The notes beneath the pieces are model-generated. The model ran no database searches, was not told the origin of the DNA, and saw only the letters and a program-made list of their open reading frames with translations. The translations under genes were made by a program, and so were the position numbers. Below are positions 26,481 through 35,072 of a stretch of 64,000 bases of DNA, piece after piece. This stretch comes from Clostridiales bacterium (GTDB lineage: Bacteria > Bacillota > Clostridia > Christensenellales > Aristaeellaceae), in the NCBI GenBank assembly GCA_012523405.1, contig JAAYIN010000037.1, positions 1 through 64,000 on the forward strand, written 5' to 3'. How positions within the stretch are numbered: position 1 is the stretch's first letter; each line of letters begins with the position of its first letter.

Positions 26481-26999
26481 ATGGAACTCTGGGATCTATA
26501 CGACATCCAGCGCTTGAAACTAGGTAAAACCCACGAGCGTGGAAAGCCTTTGGACAAAGGCGAATATCATTTGGTGGTTCACGTTTGCATCTTCAACTCC
26601 AAAGGTCAAATGCTCATCCAGCAGCGTCAGCCCTTCAAAGAAGGCTGGCCGAATCTCTGGGATATCACCATCGGCGGCAGCGTTGTTCGCGGCGAAACCA
26701 GTCAAATGGGTGCCCATCGCGAGCTTCTGGAAGAGATCGGCTACGACTACAATTTTGAAGGCGTACGCCCGCATATAACCCTCAATTTCGTTCGCGGCTT
26801 CGACGACGTCTATCTCATCCAGCAAGACCTTGACCCCGCCGCACTAACCCTCCAATACGAAGAAGTCCAGCGCGTCAAGTGGGCAACCCGCGAGGAAATC
26901 CAGCAGATGATCATCGAGAAGACCTTCATCCATTACCACCCGCCCCTCATCGATCTGTTTTTCGAGTTACGGCACACGTATAATTCAATTGTGGAGTAG
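26481..26999 (+). CDS. Nudix hydrolase
   Basis: The 172-aa protein holds a full Nudix box: G-x5-E-x7-R-E-L-x-E-E-x-G (G-S-V-V-R-G-E...R-E-L-L-E-E-I-G near residue 72-93). The strand pattern before it (V-V-H-V-C-I-F-N, Q-R-Q-P-F-K-E-G-W-P-N-L-W-D) resembles the IPP-isomerase-like/YfcD group. These enzymes hydrolyse nucleoside diphosphate derivatives, and the substrate is unknown. It is probably cotranscribed with the alcohol dehydrogenase. Confidence 0.88.
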   Translation: MELWDLYDIQRLKLGKTHERGKPLDKGEYHLVVHVCIFNSKGQMLIQQRQPFKEGWPNLWDITIGGSVVRGETSQMGAHRELLEEIGYDYNFEGVRPHITLNFVRGFDDVYLIQQDLDPAALTLQYEEVQRVKWATREEIQQMIIEKTFIHYHPPLIDLFFELRHTYNSIVE

Positions 27000-27055
27000 G
27001 GAGACGGGGAACGGTTAGGGGCTGCCGCCCCTATAACCCCGCGCAGGGCTTTGCC
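27000..27055. repeat. Two short GC-rich hairpins before tandem repeat
   Basis: GGGGCTGCCGCCCC (about 27019-27032) and GCAGGGCTTTGCCCTGC (about 27043-27059) are self-complementary. They resemble dispersed intergenic hairpin repeats of Clostridia. No T-run follows, so terminator function for the Nudix gene is uncertain. Confidence 0.5.
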
Positions 27056-27384
27056 CTGCACCCGTTTTTGAGTTTTCTGTAATGGTAAATGGAAAAAGCG
27101 GCGAAGCCCATACGGCTGTTATTGGGTACTTCTATACAAGGGCAATTAAAAAGGGGCGAAGCACCTGCACCCGTTTTCGAGTTTTCTGTAATGGTAAATG
27201 GAAAAAGCGGCGAAGCCCATACGGCTGTTATTGAGTACTTCTATGCAAAAGCAATTAAAAAGGGGCGAAGCACCCTGCACCCGTTTTCGAGTTTCCTGTA
27301 ATGGGTAGATGGAAAAAGTGGCGAAGCCCATACGGCTGTTATTGGGTACTTCTATGCAAGGGCAATTAAAAAGAGGCGAAGCCC
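27056..27384. repeat. Three tandem copies of a ~110-bp intergenic repeat
   Basis: Units begin with CTGCACCCGTTTT at 27056, 27165 and 27275 (periods 109 and 110 bp) and end with a GGCGAAGC-C motif. Copies differ at only a few positions each. The period is not a multiple of three, so the open frames running through it on both strands are accidental. Each unit holds two GCGAAGC boxes and an A5 tract. The block lies between the convergent ends of the Nudix gene and pckA. Confidence 0.9.
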
Positions 27385-27391
27385 CCCCACA

Positions 27392-27432
27392 ACAAACCTC
27401 CCGACACGCTGATCGCGCATCGGGAGGTTTGT
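27392..27432 (-). terminator. Stem-loop after pckA
   Basis: ACAAACCTCCCGA and TCGGGAGGTTTGT pair perfectly over 13 bp around a 15-nt loop, 14 nt beyond the pckA stop. The T-content after the stem is modest on the minus strand. Confidence 0.7.
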
Positions 27433-27445
27433 CATTTGTATGAAC

Positions 27446-29020
27446 TTAAGCCTTGGGGCCTGCTTCGATTACTGCTGCGTCCATCTTCTCGTATTTTGTG
27501 AAGTTTTTCTGGAAAAGGCCAGCAAGCTTTTTGGCGGTTTCGTCATAAGCAGCTGCATCGCTCCAGGTCTTCTTAGGTGCGAGGACTTCGTCAGGAACGC
27601 CTGGGCAGGTCGTAGGTACGCTTACGTTGAAGATAGGATCGAGTTCAAACTCGCTCTTCTCAAGATCACCGTTTAGGCAAGCAGTAACCATTGCACGGGT
27701 GTAGGGCAGGCTCATGCGCTTGCCGCCCTTGCCGTAGCTTCCGCCGCTCCAGCCGGTATTTACAAGGTATACGTTAGCGCCGCTCTTGTCGATCTTGTCG
27801 CCAAGTAGCTCTGCATAGCGTGCTGCGGGCAGGGGCAGGAAGGGCTCGCCAAAGCATGTGGAGAAGGTTGCCTGAGGCTCGGTAACACCGCGCTCAGTAC
27901 CTGCAAGCTTTGCAGTGTAGCCGCTTACATAGTGGTACATAGCCGCTTCGCGAGTTAGCTTGCTAACGGGGGGCAATACGCCAAATGCGTCAGCAGTTAG
28001 GAAGATAACGGTCTGAGGAGTGCCAGCAACGCCGGGGATCTGAGCATTGGAGATGTACTCAACAGGATAGCCAACGCGGCTGTTCTCTGTCAGGCTGTCA
28101 TCAGCAAAATCAAATTCGCGGGTCTCATCGTCCATTACAACGTTCTCAACCAATGCGCCGAACTTGATTGCACCATAGATTTCAGGCTCATGCTCTTTGC
28201 TCAGGTTGATGCACTTTGCGTAGCAGCCGCCTTCGATATTGAAGATGCCCTCGTCGCTCCAGCCGTGCTCGTCATCGCCGATGAGGTTACGGTTAGGATC
28301 AGCGGAAAGGGTGGTCTTGCCTGTACCGGACAGACCGAAGAACACAGCGCTGTCGCCGTTTGCGCCAACGTTAGCGGAGCAGTGCATGGAGAACACGCCG
28401 GCCTTAGGCAAAATGTAGTTCATGACGCTGAAAACGCTCTTCTTGATTTCGCCTGCATACTGGCTGCCTGCAACGATAACCATCTTCTTCTCAAAGGAGA
28501 TGATGATAGCAGCTTCGCTGTTCACGCCGTCAACCTCAGGAATGCACTTGAAACCAGGTGCAGCAATGATGGTGAAATCTTCTTGGAAGTTAGCAAATTC
28601 GTCTTCTGTAGGACGAACGAGCAACTGATGGATGAACATATTCTGGCTAGCCAGTTCATTCACAACACGAACGCCGATGCGGTACTTTTTGTCAGCGCCT
28701 GCAAAGCCATCAAATACGAAGATATCGCGGCCTTGTAGGTATGCGCACATACGCTTGTAAATGCTGTCAAACTTTTCACCGCTGATTGGAACATTGATCT
28801 TGCCCCATGCGATTTCGTCATGGATGGAAGGCTCGTCAACAACGAAACGATCCTCAGGTGAACGGCCTGTGTACTTGCCTGTCTTAACAACGAGCGCACC
28901 TGTATTGCTGAGCTTACCTTCACCGCGTGCAAGTGCCAATTCGGTCAAACGGCTAGCAGGTAAATTGTGATAAACGGCCTTGGATTCGATGATGCCTAGT
29001 TTTTTGAGATCCAAACTCAT
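27446..29020 (-). CDS. pckA: Phosphoenolpyruvate carboxykinase (ATP)
   Basis: PckA interconverts oxaloacetate + ATP and PEP + CO2 + ADP. In anaerobes it often runs toward oxaloacetate. The 524-aa protein has the PEPCK-specific block with [13 protein letters not shown] (kinase-1a P-loop), [17 protein letters not shown] (kinase-2/metal) and R-S-P-E-D-R-F near 65. AGGAGG lies 8 nt before ATG 29020. The longer reading frame to 29092 has no ribosome site. It is a single gene behind a promoter that contains a perfect palindrome. Confidence 0.96.
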   Translation of the reverse strand: MSLDLKKLGIIESKAVYHNLPASRLTELALARGEGKLSNTGALVVKTGKYTGRSPEDRFVVDEPSIHDEIAWGKINVPISGEKFDSIYKRMCAYLQGRDIFVFDGFAGADKKYRIGVRVVNELASQNMFIHQLLVRPTEDEFANFQEDFTIIAAPGFKCIPEVDGVNSEAAIIISFEKKMVIVAGSQYAGEIKKSVFSVMNYILPKAGVFSMHCSANVGANGDSAVFFGLSGTGKTTLSADPNRNLIGDDEHGWSDEGIFNIEGGCYAKCINLSKEHEPEIYGAIKFGALVENVVMDDETREFDFADDSLTENSRVGYPVEYISNAQIPGVAGTPQTVIFLTADAFGVLPPVSKLTREAAMYHYVSGYTAKLAGTERGVTEPQATFSTCFGEPFLPLPAARYAELLGDKIDKSGANVYLVNTGWSGGSYGKGGKRMSLPYTRAMVTACLNGDLEKSEFELDPIFNVSVPTTCPGVPDEVLAPKKTWSDAAAYDETAKKLAGLFQKNFTKYEKMDAAVIEAGPKA

Positions 29021-29308
29021 GATGGGTTCCTCCTCTATAAAACTAAATGTATGGCAGCGAACTGCCTTTGTGGTCATACAAGACAAAGCCACAACTCTGC
29101 CCTAATTCAGATAATTCGGAATATAGCAGGTATTCTCCTGCTATTTCAAAAAATTTTGTTTTATTTTTCACAATTCTTTATTTTCAAACGTTTTCATACT
29201 TAATATACACCTAAATCAGCCAACAGAATACCGGAATATATTTTTTATCACCCTCTTTTTCGGCTGTTTCTTAGCTGTTTTTTAGCGGTAATTTTCCATT
29301 TCAACAAA
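29021..29308. other. Intergenic region upstream of pckA
   Basis: This AT-rich region holds the pckA leader (29021-29113) and its promoter/operator (29120-29149). The rest (29150-29308) shows A/T runs but no gene, tRNA or clear second promoter. Confidence 0.6.
29120..29149 (-). promoter_or_regulatory. pckA promoter with 22-bp palindromic operator in the spacer
   Basis: On the minus strand TTGAAA (29149-29144) and TATATT (29125-29120) are 18 bp apart. A perfect palindrome, ATAGCAGG-N6-CCTGCTAT (29123-29144), fills the spacer. A protein bound there would block RNA polymerase directly. It does not match the Rex, CcpA or CcpN consensus as I know them. Confidence 0.65.
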
Positions 29309-29345
29309 AAACAAGTGCATGCAGTATGACCGCATGCACTTGTTT
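29309..29345 (-). terminator. Intrinsic terminator after flotillin gene
   Basis: AAACAAGTGCATGC and GCATGCACTTGTTT form a perfect 14-bp stem. On the minus strand it runs into T6. It is 22 nt after the flotillin stop. Confidence 0.88.
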
Positions 29346-29366
29346 CTATCTGTATGATGATTTATT

Positions 29367-30809
29367 TCACTCAGTTTGCGCGTTGTCCTGTGCGACCGGC
29401 GATTGCTCTGCAGTTTCCTCGAGCGTTCTGCCAATCAAACCGCCCGTAGTCACGTCCTTGAGCATCTTGGGAATATCAAGACCTACCGCGCCTTTCATCG
29501 CTTCAAAGGTTTGAAGCATCGAGCCTGTGATATCCTGAGTTAGGTTTGTTGCAGCGCCTTGTCCAAACATCAATATCTTCTCCGTCTGTGCAAGCGGCTC
29601 GCCGATGGCGCGCGCTACCTCAGGCAGCTTATTGATGACCATTTCAAGCATAGCAGCTTCGCCATACTTCTGCATTGCCATAGCTTTGAGCTCAATTGCT
29701 TGTGCTTCGGCTTGACCTTGCAGCAGCGTTGCTTCTGCCTTCATCTTGGCTGCATAGAAGATCGCATCAGCATTTGCCTGTTGCTCTGCCTTGGCTGCTT
29801 CTGCCTGTGCAATACGCGAATCACGCTCTGCCTCAGACCTTTCACGAATCTCCACATTGAGCTTCTGACGCTGAATTTCAACTTGCTGGCGTTCAAGATC
29901 CGTCTGGCGTTGCAGCTTGACCATTTCTGCGGCTGCACGTTCTTCCTCAAAGCTCTTACGCGCGATTTCCTGCTGTACCTTATAGGCAATATCAGCATCT
30001 GCCTGCGCGCGATCTGCTTCAATCTTGTAGATTGCCTGCTTCAGCTCGAGGTCCTTTGACTGCTCGGACATTAAAGCATCCGCTTCTACCTTCGCTTTAT
30101 GACCCTGCTGGAGAGCTGCGGCCTCAGCAATCTTTGCATCGCGCTGTTTTTCCACGATGTTCTTGGTTGCCATGGTTTCCACAACACCTTCGCTGTCAGC
30201 GAAATTCTGGATCGTGATATTGATGATCTCAAGACCCATGTTCGCCATATCAGCAGCTGCTGCACGGCTTGTTTCCGTTGCGAATTTATCGCGGCTCTGC
30301 ACTAGATCAGCAATGGTCATGCGCCCGATGATCTCACGCATATTACCTTCCAGTACCTGCTGAGCAATCGCGGCAATATCCTTTTGAGTCCAATTTAGAA
30401 ACTGCTCGGCTGCGGTTGCGATGGATAGGTCATCCGCCCCAACCTTAATATTAGCAACGCCATCAACCATAACAGAAATATACTCCTGGGACGGTACAGG
30501 TTGCGTTGTGCGAATATCTACCTGCATGATACCAAGATTCAGCTTATCCACACGTTCAAAGAAAGGTATGACAAATGTCGCGCCGCCACGTACAATTCGG
30601 TAACCAAACTTTTTAACTTTCTCATTTCCGCTTTCATCTTTCACCTTGTAGCGTCTGCGGATTCCGCCCGATATTACCAGTGCGATATTCGGCGGCACTT
30701 TGCGGTAATTGAGCAGCAGAATGAACACGATCAATACAGCCACAATGATTCCGATATATGGTACAAGCGTTTCTAAAAAACCCATTACGTTCAAACCCAA
30801 CCCCTCCAT
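29367..30809 (-). CDS. Flotillin-family membrane scaffold protein
   Basis: The 480-aa protein has an N-terminal membrane segment (about 14-34), an SPFH/band-7 domain (about 35-220, with P-P-N-I-A-L-V-I-S-G-G and I-V-R-G-G-A-T-F-V-I-P) and a long Glu/Ala-rich coiled coil (about 220-400) with repeated E-A-E-A and Q-A-K patterns, ending in a flexible tail. FloT/YqiK proteins organise functional membrane microdomains. No NfeD partner is adjacent. The start chosen is ATG 30809 with a GAAAGGA box; an internal ATG eight codons later is possible. Confidence 0.9.
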   Translation of the reverse strand: MEGLGLNVMGFLETLVPYIGIIVAVLIVFILLLNYRKVPPNIALVISGGIRRRYKVKDESGNEKVKKFGYRIVRGGATFVIPFFERVDKLNLGIMQVDIRTTQPVPSQEYISVMVDGVANIKVGADDLSIATAAEQFLNWTQKDIAAIAQQVLEGNMREIIGRMTIADLVQSRDKFATETSRAAAADMANMGLEIINITIQNFADSEGVVETMATKNIVEKQRDAKIAEAAALQQGHKAKVEADALMSEQSKDLELKQAIYKIEADRAQADADIAYKVQQEIARKSFEEERAAAEMVKLQRQTDLERQQVEIQRQKLNVEIRERSEAERDSRIAQAEAAKAEQQANADAIFYAAKMKAEATLLQGQAEAQAIELKAMAMQKYGEAAMLEMVINKLPEVARAIGEPLAQTEKILMFGQGAATNLTQDITGSMLQTFEAMKGAVGLDIPKMLKDVTTGGLIGRTLEETAEQSPVAQDNAQTE

Positions 30810-30845
30810 TCATCCTTTCAATCTATGCGCTTCTCACATGATTTT

Positions 30846-30874
30846 AGTATAGCAAAACAAGCACTCAAAAGCAA
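30846..30874 (-). promoter_or_regulatory. Promoter of flotillin gene
   Basis: On the minus strand TTGCTT (30874-30869) and TATACT (30851-30846) are spaced 17 bp, about 37 bp before the flotillin start. Confidence 0.6.
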
Positions 30875-30875
30875 G

Positions 30876-30913
30876 AAAACCATCCGAAGGGTACAAGCCC
30901 CTTGGATGGTTTC
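30876..30913 (-). terminator. Intrinsic terminator after hom
   Basis: AAACCATCC (30877-30885) pairs with GGATGGTTT (30904-30912), extended by AAGGG/CCCTT inside. On the minus strand T4 follows. It separates hom from the flotillin promoter. Confidence 0.8.
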
Positions 30914-30935
30914 AAAAAGCCTCAGCGGCTTGATT

Positions 30936-32222
30936 TTAGTCTTGTTCTACACGGATAATGCTCTCTACCGTCGCGATTTCCTCGCCGATTTTGCAAATGG
31001 CCAGCTGCATATTTTCCTCACTCGCGCTATGGGTAATGAACACGAGCGTCACGCGCCCATTTAGTTTATCGCCCTTTTGCTGCATCGCTGCGATACTGAC
31101 GCCATGATCAGCAAAGGTTTGAGCGATTTTGCTGAGGACACCCGGCTTGTCGTATGCCAGCATGCGCACATAGAAGGGGCAATGCCAGTCAGTGTTCTTC
31201 TGAAGCGCAATCGCTGGGCATTCTGCATTTTCAAAGGTCGGATACAGGTGGTGGTTGGTTGAGGCCGCGCGCACCAAATCGCTGACAATCGCGCTCGCCG
31301 TCGGCATATCGCCAGCACCGCGTCCCATAAACATCATCTCGCCGCAAGCATGTCCATAGAGGAACACCGCATTAAATGCGCCCGAGATATTAGCGAGCGG
31401 ATGCTCGTTTTTGATGAATGTGGGATGAACCCTCGTCTCTACGCGAAGCCCGTCACGCTTTGCAATTGCGAGCAGCTTGAGCGTATAACCAAGCTCCTGT
31501 CCGCAGCGAATATCCTCCGATTGAACACGGGTAATACCCTCCACAAATACATTGTCAAAAGGCACGCGTCCGTGGAATGCAAGGCTCGCCAAAATGCTGA
31601 GCTTATACGCGGCATCAAGCCCTTCCACATCAGATGCAGGGTCCGGCTCTGCAAGCCCGAGCCTTTGCGCCTCCGCAAGCACATCCTCGTATGCGGAACC
31701 ATCCTTGCTCATGCGGGTAAGGATGTAGTTGGTGGTACCGTTAACAATGCCATAGATGCGGCTGATACGGTTTGCCTGCAAGCTCTCATCCAGCGAATGA
31801 ATGATCGGAATCGCGCCGCAAACTGCCGCCTCGTAGTAAAGCCCTGCACCGGTTTCCTTCGCTGCTTTTTGCAGCTCATGCCAGTAAAGTGCAAACGCTA
31901 CTTTGTTAGCAGTCACAACCGTCTTTCCGCGCTGCAGCGCATGCAGCATCCATTGATGCGCTGGCTCTTCGCCGCCAAGGAATTCCAGCACAATAGTGAT
32001 TTCAGGGTCGTCGATCACATCTTCCACACGATCCGTTAAAACGCCTTGCGGAAAATCAATCTCACGCGGTTTCGTCATATCGCGCACAAGCACATGTTTC
32101 ACTTCAAAACTCAGCCCTGTGCGATGCGAAATGTCGCGTCCAAAGCCCTCCAGCAAGCGCCATACGCCGCTTCCGACATTGCCGCAGCCCAGAAAACCTA
32201 TTTTCACAGCCTTGTCCATCAT
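30936..32222 (-). CDS. hom: Homoserine dehydrogenase
   Basis: The enzyme reduces aspartate semialdehyde to homoserine for threonine and methionine. The 428-aa protein has an NAD(P) motif G-F-L-G-C-G-N-V-G-S-G near residue 9, V-T-A-N-K near 100, the catalytic block G-I-V-N-G-T-T-N-Y-I-L-T-R-M, S-D-V-E-G-L-D-A-A-Y-K, and a C-terminal ACT domain (about 345-428) for threonine feedback. The start at 32222 has AAAGGA 5 nt upstream. It follows coaX by 33 nt and is probably in one transcript with panT-coaX. Confidence 0.95.
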   Translation of the reverse strand: MMDKAVKIGFLGCGNVGSGVWRLLEGFGRDISHRTGLSFEVKHVLVRDMTKPREIDFPQGVLTDRVEDVIDDPEITIVLEFLGGEEPAHQWMLHALQRGKTVVTANKVAFALYWHELQKAAKETGAGLYYEAAVCGAIPIIHSLDESLQANRISRIYGIVNGTTNYILTRMSKDGSAYEDVLAEAQRLGLAEPDPASDVEGLDAAYKLSILASLAFHGRVPFDNVFVEGITRVQSEDIRCGQELGYTLKLLAIAKRDGLRVETRVHPTFIKNEHPLANISGAFNAVFLYGHACGEMMFMGRGAGDMPTASAIVSDLVRAASTNHHLYPTFENAECPAIALQKNTDWHCPFYVRMLAYDKPGVLSKIAQTFADHGVSIAAMQQKGDKLNGRVTLVFITHSASEENMQLAICKIGEEIATVESIIRVEQD

Positions 32223-32255
32223 CTTCATCCTTTCGCGAATCATGCTAAATGTTCT

Positions 32256-33023
32256 CTAGCAATTCCGCTCATAAATCAAACGCAGTCCCTTTAGCGTCAA
32301 AATACCGTCCAGCTTATCGATTACCTTAGTATCATCAGCCACCAGCAGTGCCATACCTCCTGTTGCAACAACAATGGCATCGGGCGCTTTAAGCTCTTCC
32401 TTCATTTTTTGAACAAGGTAGTCCACCTGTCCAATATATCCGTAAATGAAGCCCGCTTGAAGGTTAGAAACCGTTGTTTTGCCGATGACACGATCAGGCT
32501 TCACAAGTTCGAATCTTGGCAGCTTTGCCGTTCCGCTCACAAGCGCCTCACTCGTCAGCTTCAGCCCAGGGCTGATGCAGCCGCCAAGGAAATTGCCATG
32601 CTCATCAATCGCGCCAAAAGTCGTTGCCGTGCCAAAGTCGATGAAAATACACGGACCGCCGTATTCATCGTATGCAGCAACGGCATTGGCAATGCGGTCG
32701 CTGCCCAATTCACGTGGATTGTCATACTTGAGATTGATGCCCGTCTTGATCCCCGGGGCAACAATCATGGGTACTTTATCAAAATAGTTCCTGCACATAT
32801 GTTCCAGCGTGAAGTTCACCGGAGGCACAACGCTTGACATGATGATGCCTTCTACATCCTTCATATTATATCCTTCACGGGCAAAAAGCCCTGTAAGGGT
32901 CAAACCGTATTCATCGGAAGTAACGCTCTTTCGCGTAGAGATGCGCCAGTACGTCTTCATCTCCTTGCCCTCAAAAAGAGCCGTTTTGATATTGGTATTA
33001 CCTACATCTAGGACTAAAATCAT
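32256..33023 (-). CDS. coaX: Type III pantothenate kinase
   Basis: CoaX phosphorylates pantothenate, the first step to CoA. The 255-aa ASKHA-fold protein has L-D-V-G-N-T-N-I-K (4-12), the G-S-D-R-I-A-N motif near 107, and D-F-G-T-A-T-T-F near 129 followed by G-G-C-I-S-P-G. It lies 4 nt after an ECF S-component gene, which points to a shared pantothenate uptake and activation unit. Confidence 0.95.
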   Translation of the reverse strand: MILVLDVGNTNIKTALFEGKEMKTYWRISTRKSVTSDEYGLTLTGLFAREGYNMKDVEGIIMSSVVPPVNFTLEHMCRNYFDKVPMIVAPGIKTGINLKYDNPRELGSDRIANAVAAYDEYGGPCIFIDFGTATTFGAIDEHGNFLGGCISPGLKLTSEALVSGTAKLPRFELVKPDRVIGKTTVSNLQAGFIYGYIGQVDYLVQKMKEELKAPDAIVVATGGMALLVADDTKVIDKLDGILTLKGLRLIYERNC

Positions 33024-33027
33024 TGAA

Positions 33028-33750
33028 TTATCCCTTCTCGCCAGATTGCGACTTATTCACGGGCGGCTTCACCGCCGATTTATGTCCGCTGCGCCTTAGC
33101 ACCGCTTCCACTGCTGTTTTGATCATCGGAACGACCAATGCTGCCACAAGTGCTTCCGCAATACCATTTGGCAATCCTACAACCGCCACCAGCCATGCAC
33201 CCGCATTGTTTAAATAGGCGGCTTCCGCATTACCTGTATGAATCATTCCATTGATGAGCTCCGTTAGCTCCGCACCATATATAATAACGAGCATCCCGAG
33301 GCAGCCAACCGTATTGGTGATGGTTGCCAGAATCGAAGCAACGACCGCTCCGACTCTCTCCGACCACTTGCTCTGGCTAAAAATCTTCTTGATGAGCATA
33401 TAAACACCAACCGCCACAAGCGGCACAAGAAGCCTTGGCAATATGCTGATAAGCGGATTGCGAAAGAATATGGATAGCCCGACCGCGCCTGATTCCCACG
33501 AGCGAATAAAGCTGCAAATACCAAATACCGCGCCAACAATAAGCCCGACTACAGGTCCTTCCACCAATGCCGATAGAATCACCGGCACATGCACGGTCGT
33601 GACCGATAGCAGCGGGGGCGGCAATGTCACCATACCGATGGGGGTAAAGACAAGGATAGCGGTGATCGCGCTCATCATACCTGAGATCACCATTTTTCGG
33701 ATCAAGTTACTCTGTTTGTTTCTTTTCTTAATGATGTCCTGTGGTGCCAT
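33028..33750 (-). CDS. ECF transporter S component, probable pantothenate (PanT-like)
   Basis: The 240-aa membrane protein has about six hydrophobic segments after a charged N-terminus. The early motif S-G-M-M-S-A-I-T-A-I-L and the L-V-E-G-P-V-V-G-L-I-V-G-A-V-F-G block are typical of ECF substrate-binding subunits. Pantothenate specificity is inferred from the 4-nt spacing to coaX. The energising A/A'/T genes are not in the window, as expected for group II ECF systems. The start is at 33750 (GGAGG 9 nt upstream). A basic C-terminal tail ends the protein. Confidence 0.82.
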   Translation of the reverse strand: MAPQDIIKKRNKQSNLIRKMVISGMMSAITAILVFTPIGMVTLPPPLLSVTTVHVPVILSALVEGPVVGLIVGAVFGICSFIRSWESGAVGLSIFFRNPLISILPRLLVPLVAVGVYMLIKKIFSQSKWSERVGAVVASILATITNTVGCLGMLVIIYGAELTELINGMIHTGNAEAAYLNNAGAWLVAVVGLPNGIAEALVAALVVPMIKTAVEAVLRRSGHKSAVKPPVNKSQSGEKG

Positions 33751-33828
33751 AACAATCATCCTCCGTTCGAGTTCATCAGTAGATACCCGACGTATTTATG
33801 GAATCCATGTATCCATTTTGGGGTTAGT

Positions 33829-33849
33829 CCGTCTCAGGATTGATGACGG
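33829..33849 (-). repeat. Small hairpin in panT-coaX-hom leader
   Basis: CCGTC and GACGG pair around an 11-nt loop in the about 107-nt untranslated leader. I could not match it to a known riboswitch class. Confidence 0.3.
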
Positions 33850-33863
33850 CAAACCTTGGAAGC

Positions 33864-33892
33864 ATTATAAAGCCTAAAGAAATAATTGTAAA
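33864..33892 (-). promoter_or_regulatory. Sigma-A promoter of panT-coaX-hom
   Basis: On the minus strand TTTACA (33892-33887) and a perfect TATAAT (33869-33864) are 17 bp apart. Confidence 0.85.
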
Positions 33893-33907
33893 GCTCTGAA
33901 ATCAGCA

Positions 33908-33949
33908 AAAGAGGCGGCACGGGCATTTCCTGCACCGTGCCGCCTCTTT
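33908..33949 (-). terminator. Intrinsic terminator after the acidic zinc-ribbon gene
   Basis: A perfect 15-bp GC-rich stem (AAAGAGGCGGCACGG with its complement) ends in TTTT on the minus strand. It is 15 nt past the stop at 33965. Confidence 0.9.
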
Positions 33950-33964
33950 AAAAAGCAATAATGA

Positions 33965-34435
33965 TTATTCTTCGTCTTCAAAAACGTCTGTGAAAAAAGG
34001 CTTGCCGCATGCCTTGCATACCGGACTTTCGTCAAAGTCGATATCAGCAGCTTTGATCATCACGCTTTGACCGCAATGAGGGCAGTCAAATGCAAGTTCA
34101 TCATCCTCTTCAAAGTCGCCAAACGCTTCGAATTCGTCATCATCATCGTCTTCATCATCGTCGTCGTGATCATGACCACAGCCGCATCCGCAGCCATCTT
34201 CGTCATCATCATCGCCAAATAGAATCTCTTCCAAATCAGCGAAATCGGTGGAAAGTTCATCAACGAACTCGGAAACTTCTTCAACATCCTCGTCCACTTC
34301 CGTGATCATCTGAGCCATGTCATCCATGACGCTGATCATCTCAAGGATAAGCTTGTTTTCTTTTTGTTCCTTGTCAAGACCCATACCATCTGCCAAACCA
34401 CGAAGGTAGGAAACGCGATCAGTAATTGTACGCAT
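33965..34435 (-). CDS. Acidic zinc-ribbon protein of the CD1247 type, function unknown
   Basis: The 156-aa protein has three parts. A helical N-terminus (1-72, starting M-R-T-I-T-D-R-V-S-Y-L-R-G-L-A-D-G) resembles the CD1247 N-terminal domain of Clostridia. A very acidic stretch (about 73-112) contains the Cys/His string GCGCGCGHDHDDDDED. The C-terminal zinc ribbon has C-P-H-C and C-K-A-C-G. It follows efp by 25 nt, an order common in Clostridia. The Cys-Gly repeat next to His-Asp suggests metal binding, but no function is known to me. Confidence 0.75.
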   Translation of the reverse strand: MRTITDRVSYLRGLADGMGLDKEQKENKLILEMISVMDDMAQMITEVDEDVEEVSEFVDELSTDFADLEEILFGDDDDEDGCGCGCGHDHDDDDEDDDDDEFEAFGDFEEDDELAFDCPHCGQSVMIKAADIDFDESPVCKACGKPFFTDVFEDEE

Positions 34436-34460
34436 AATATACTCCTTTTGCTACTGCTAA

Positions 34461-35018
34461 TTAGCAGCGCTCCATGTATTCGCCCGAGCGGGTGTCAACG
34501 CGAATGTGATCGCCGATGTTGATAAACAGCGGCACTTGCAGGGTATAGCCTGTTTCGAGGGTAGCAGGCTTGTAGGTGTTGCTGGCGGTGTTGCCCTTGA
34601 AGCCGGGCTCGGTATCGGTGATCTCAAGCTCAACAAAGTTGGGGGCATCCACGCTGAAGGGCTGTTCCTTAAAGAAGCGAACGGTTACGTTTTGACCTTC
34701 CTTCACGTAGGGGATTGCATCCTCAACCTGATCAGAGTTAACAGGAATCTGCTCGTAGGTTTCCATGTCCATGAAGTAGTATAGACCGCCGTCGTTGTAA
34801 ACATACTGCATGTCCTTGGTTTCAATAATAGCACGAGCGGTTTTGTCGGAAGGATTGAAAGTACGTTCAATCACTGAACCCGTCATTACATTCTTCATTG
34901 TCGTGCGGACGAACGCCGCACCTTTGCCTGGCTTTACATGCTGAAAATCGACGATATTCCAAACTCCGCCGTCCCATTCGATGGTGATACCTTTTTTAAA
35001 ATCGCCAGCTGTAATCAT
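34461..35018 (-). CDS. efp: Elongation factor P
   Basis: EF-P rescues ribosomes stalled at polyproline. The 185-aa protein has three beta domains: KOW-like N-terminal with [12 protein letters not shown], a central OB fold, and a C-terminal domain with G-F-K-G-N-T-A-S-N-x-Y-K-P-A-x-L-E-T-G and [13 protein letters not shown]. The loop tip at position 32 is Lys (P-G-K-G), the residue used for modification in many bacteria. It sits 54 nt after pepP. Confidence 0.97.
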   Translation of the reverse strand: MITAGDFKKGITIEWDGGVWNIVDFQHVKPGKGAAFVRTTMKNVMTGSVIERTFNPSDKTARAIIETKDMQYVYNDGGLYYFMDMETYEQIPVNSDQVEDAIPYVKEGQNVTVRFFKEQPFSVDAPNFVELEITDTEPGFKGNTASNTYKPATLETGYTLQVPLFINIGDHIRVDTRSGEYMERC

Positions 35019-35072
35019 CGTTAGTTCCTCCTCGATTTGATTTGACTCTATATGGGTAGTATGACTGATTTT

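Noticed and set aside
27089-27331. Short open frames on both strands within the tandem repeat
   Set aside because: The repeat period (109-110 bp) is not a multiple of three and the frames have no ribosome sites.
29559-30059. 166-codon open frame antisense to the flotillin gene
   Set aside because: Its Leu/Cys-rich sequence is the complement of the Glu/Ala/Gln coiled coil; no start signal.
33760-33860. Riboswitch in the panT-coaX-hom leader
   Set aside because: Only one small 5-bp hairpin was found and no known aptamer core could be matched.
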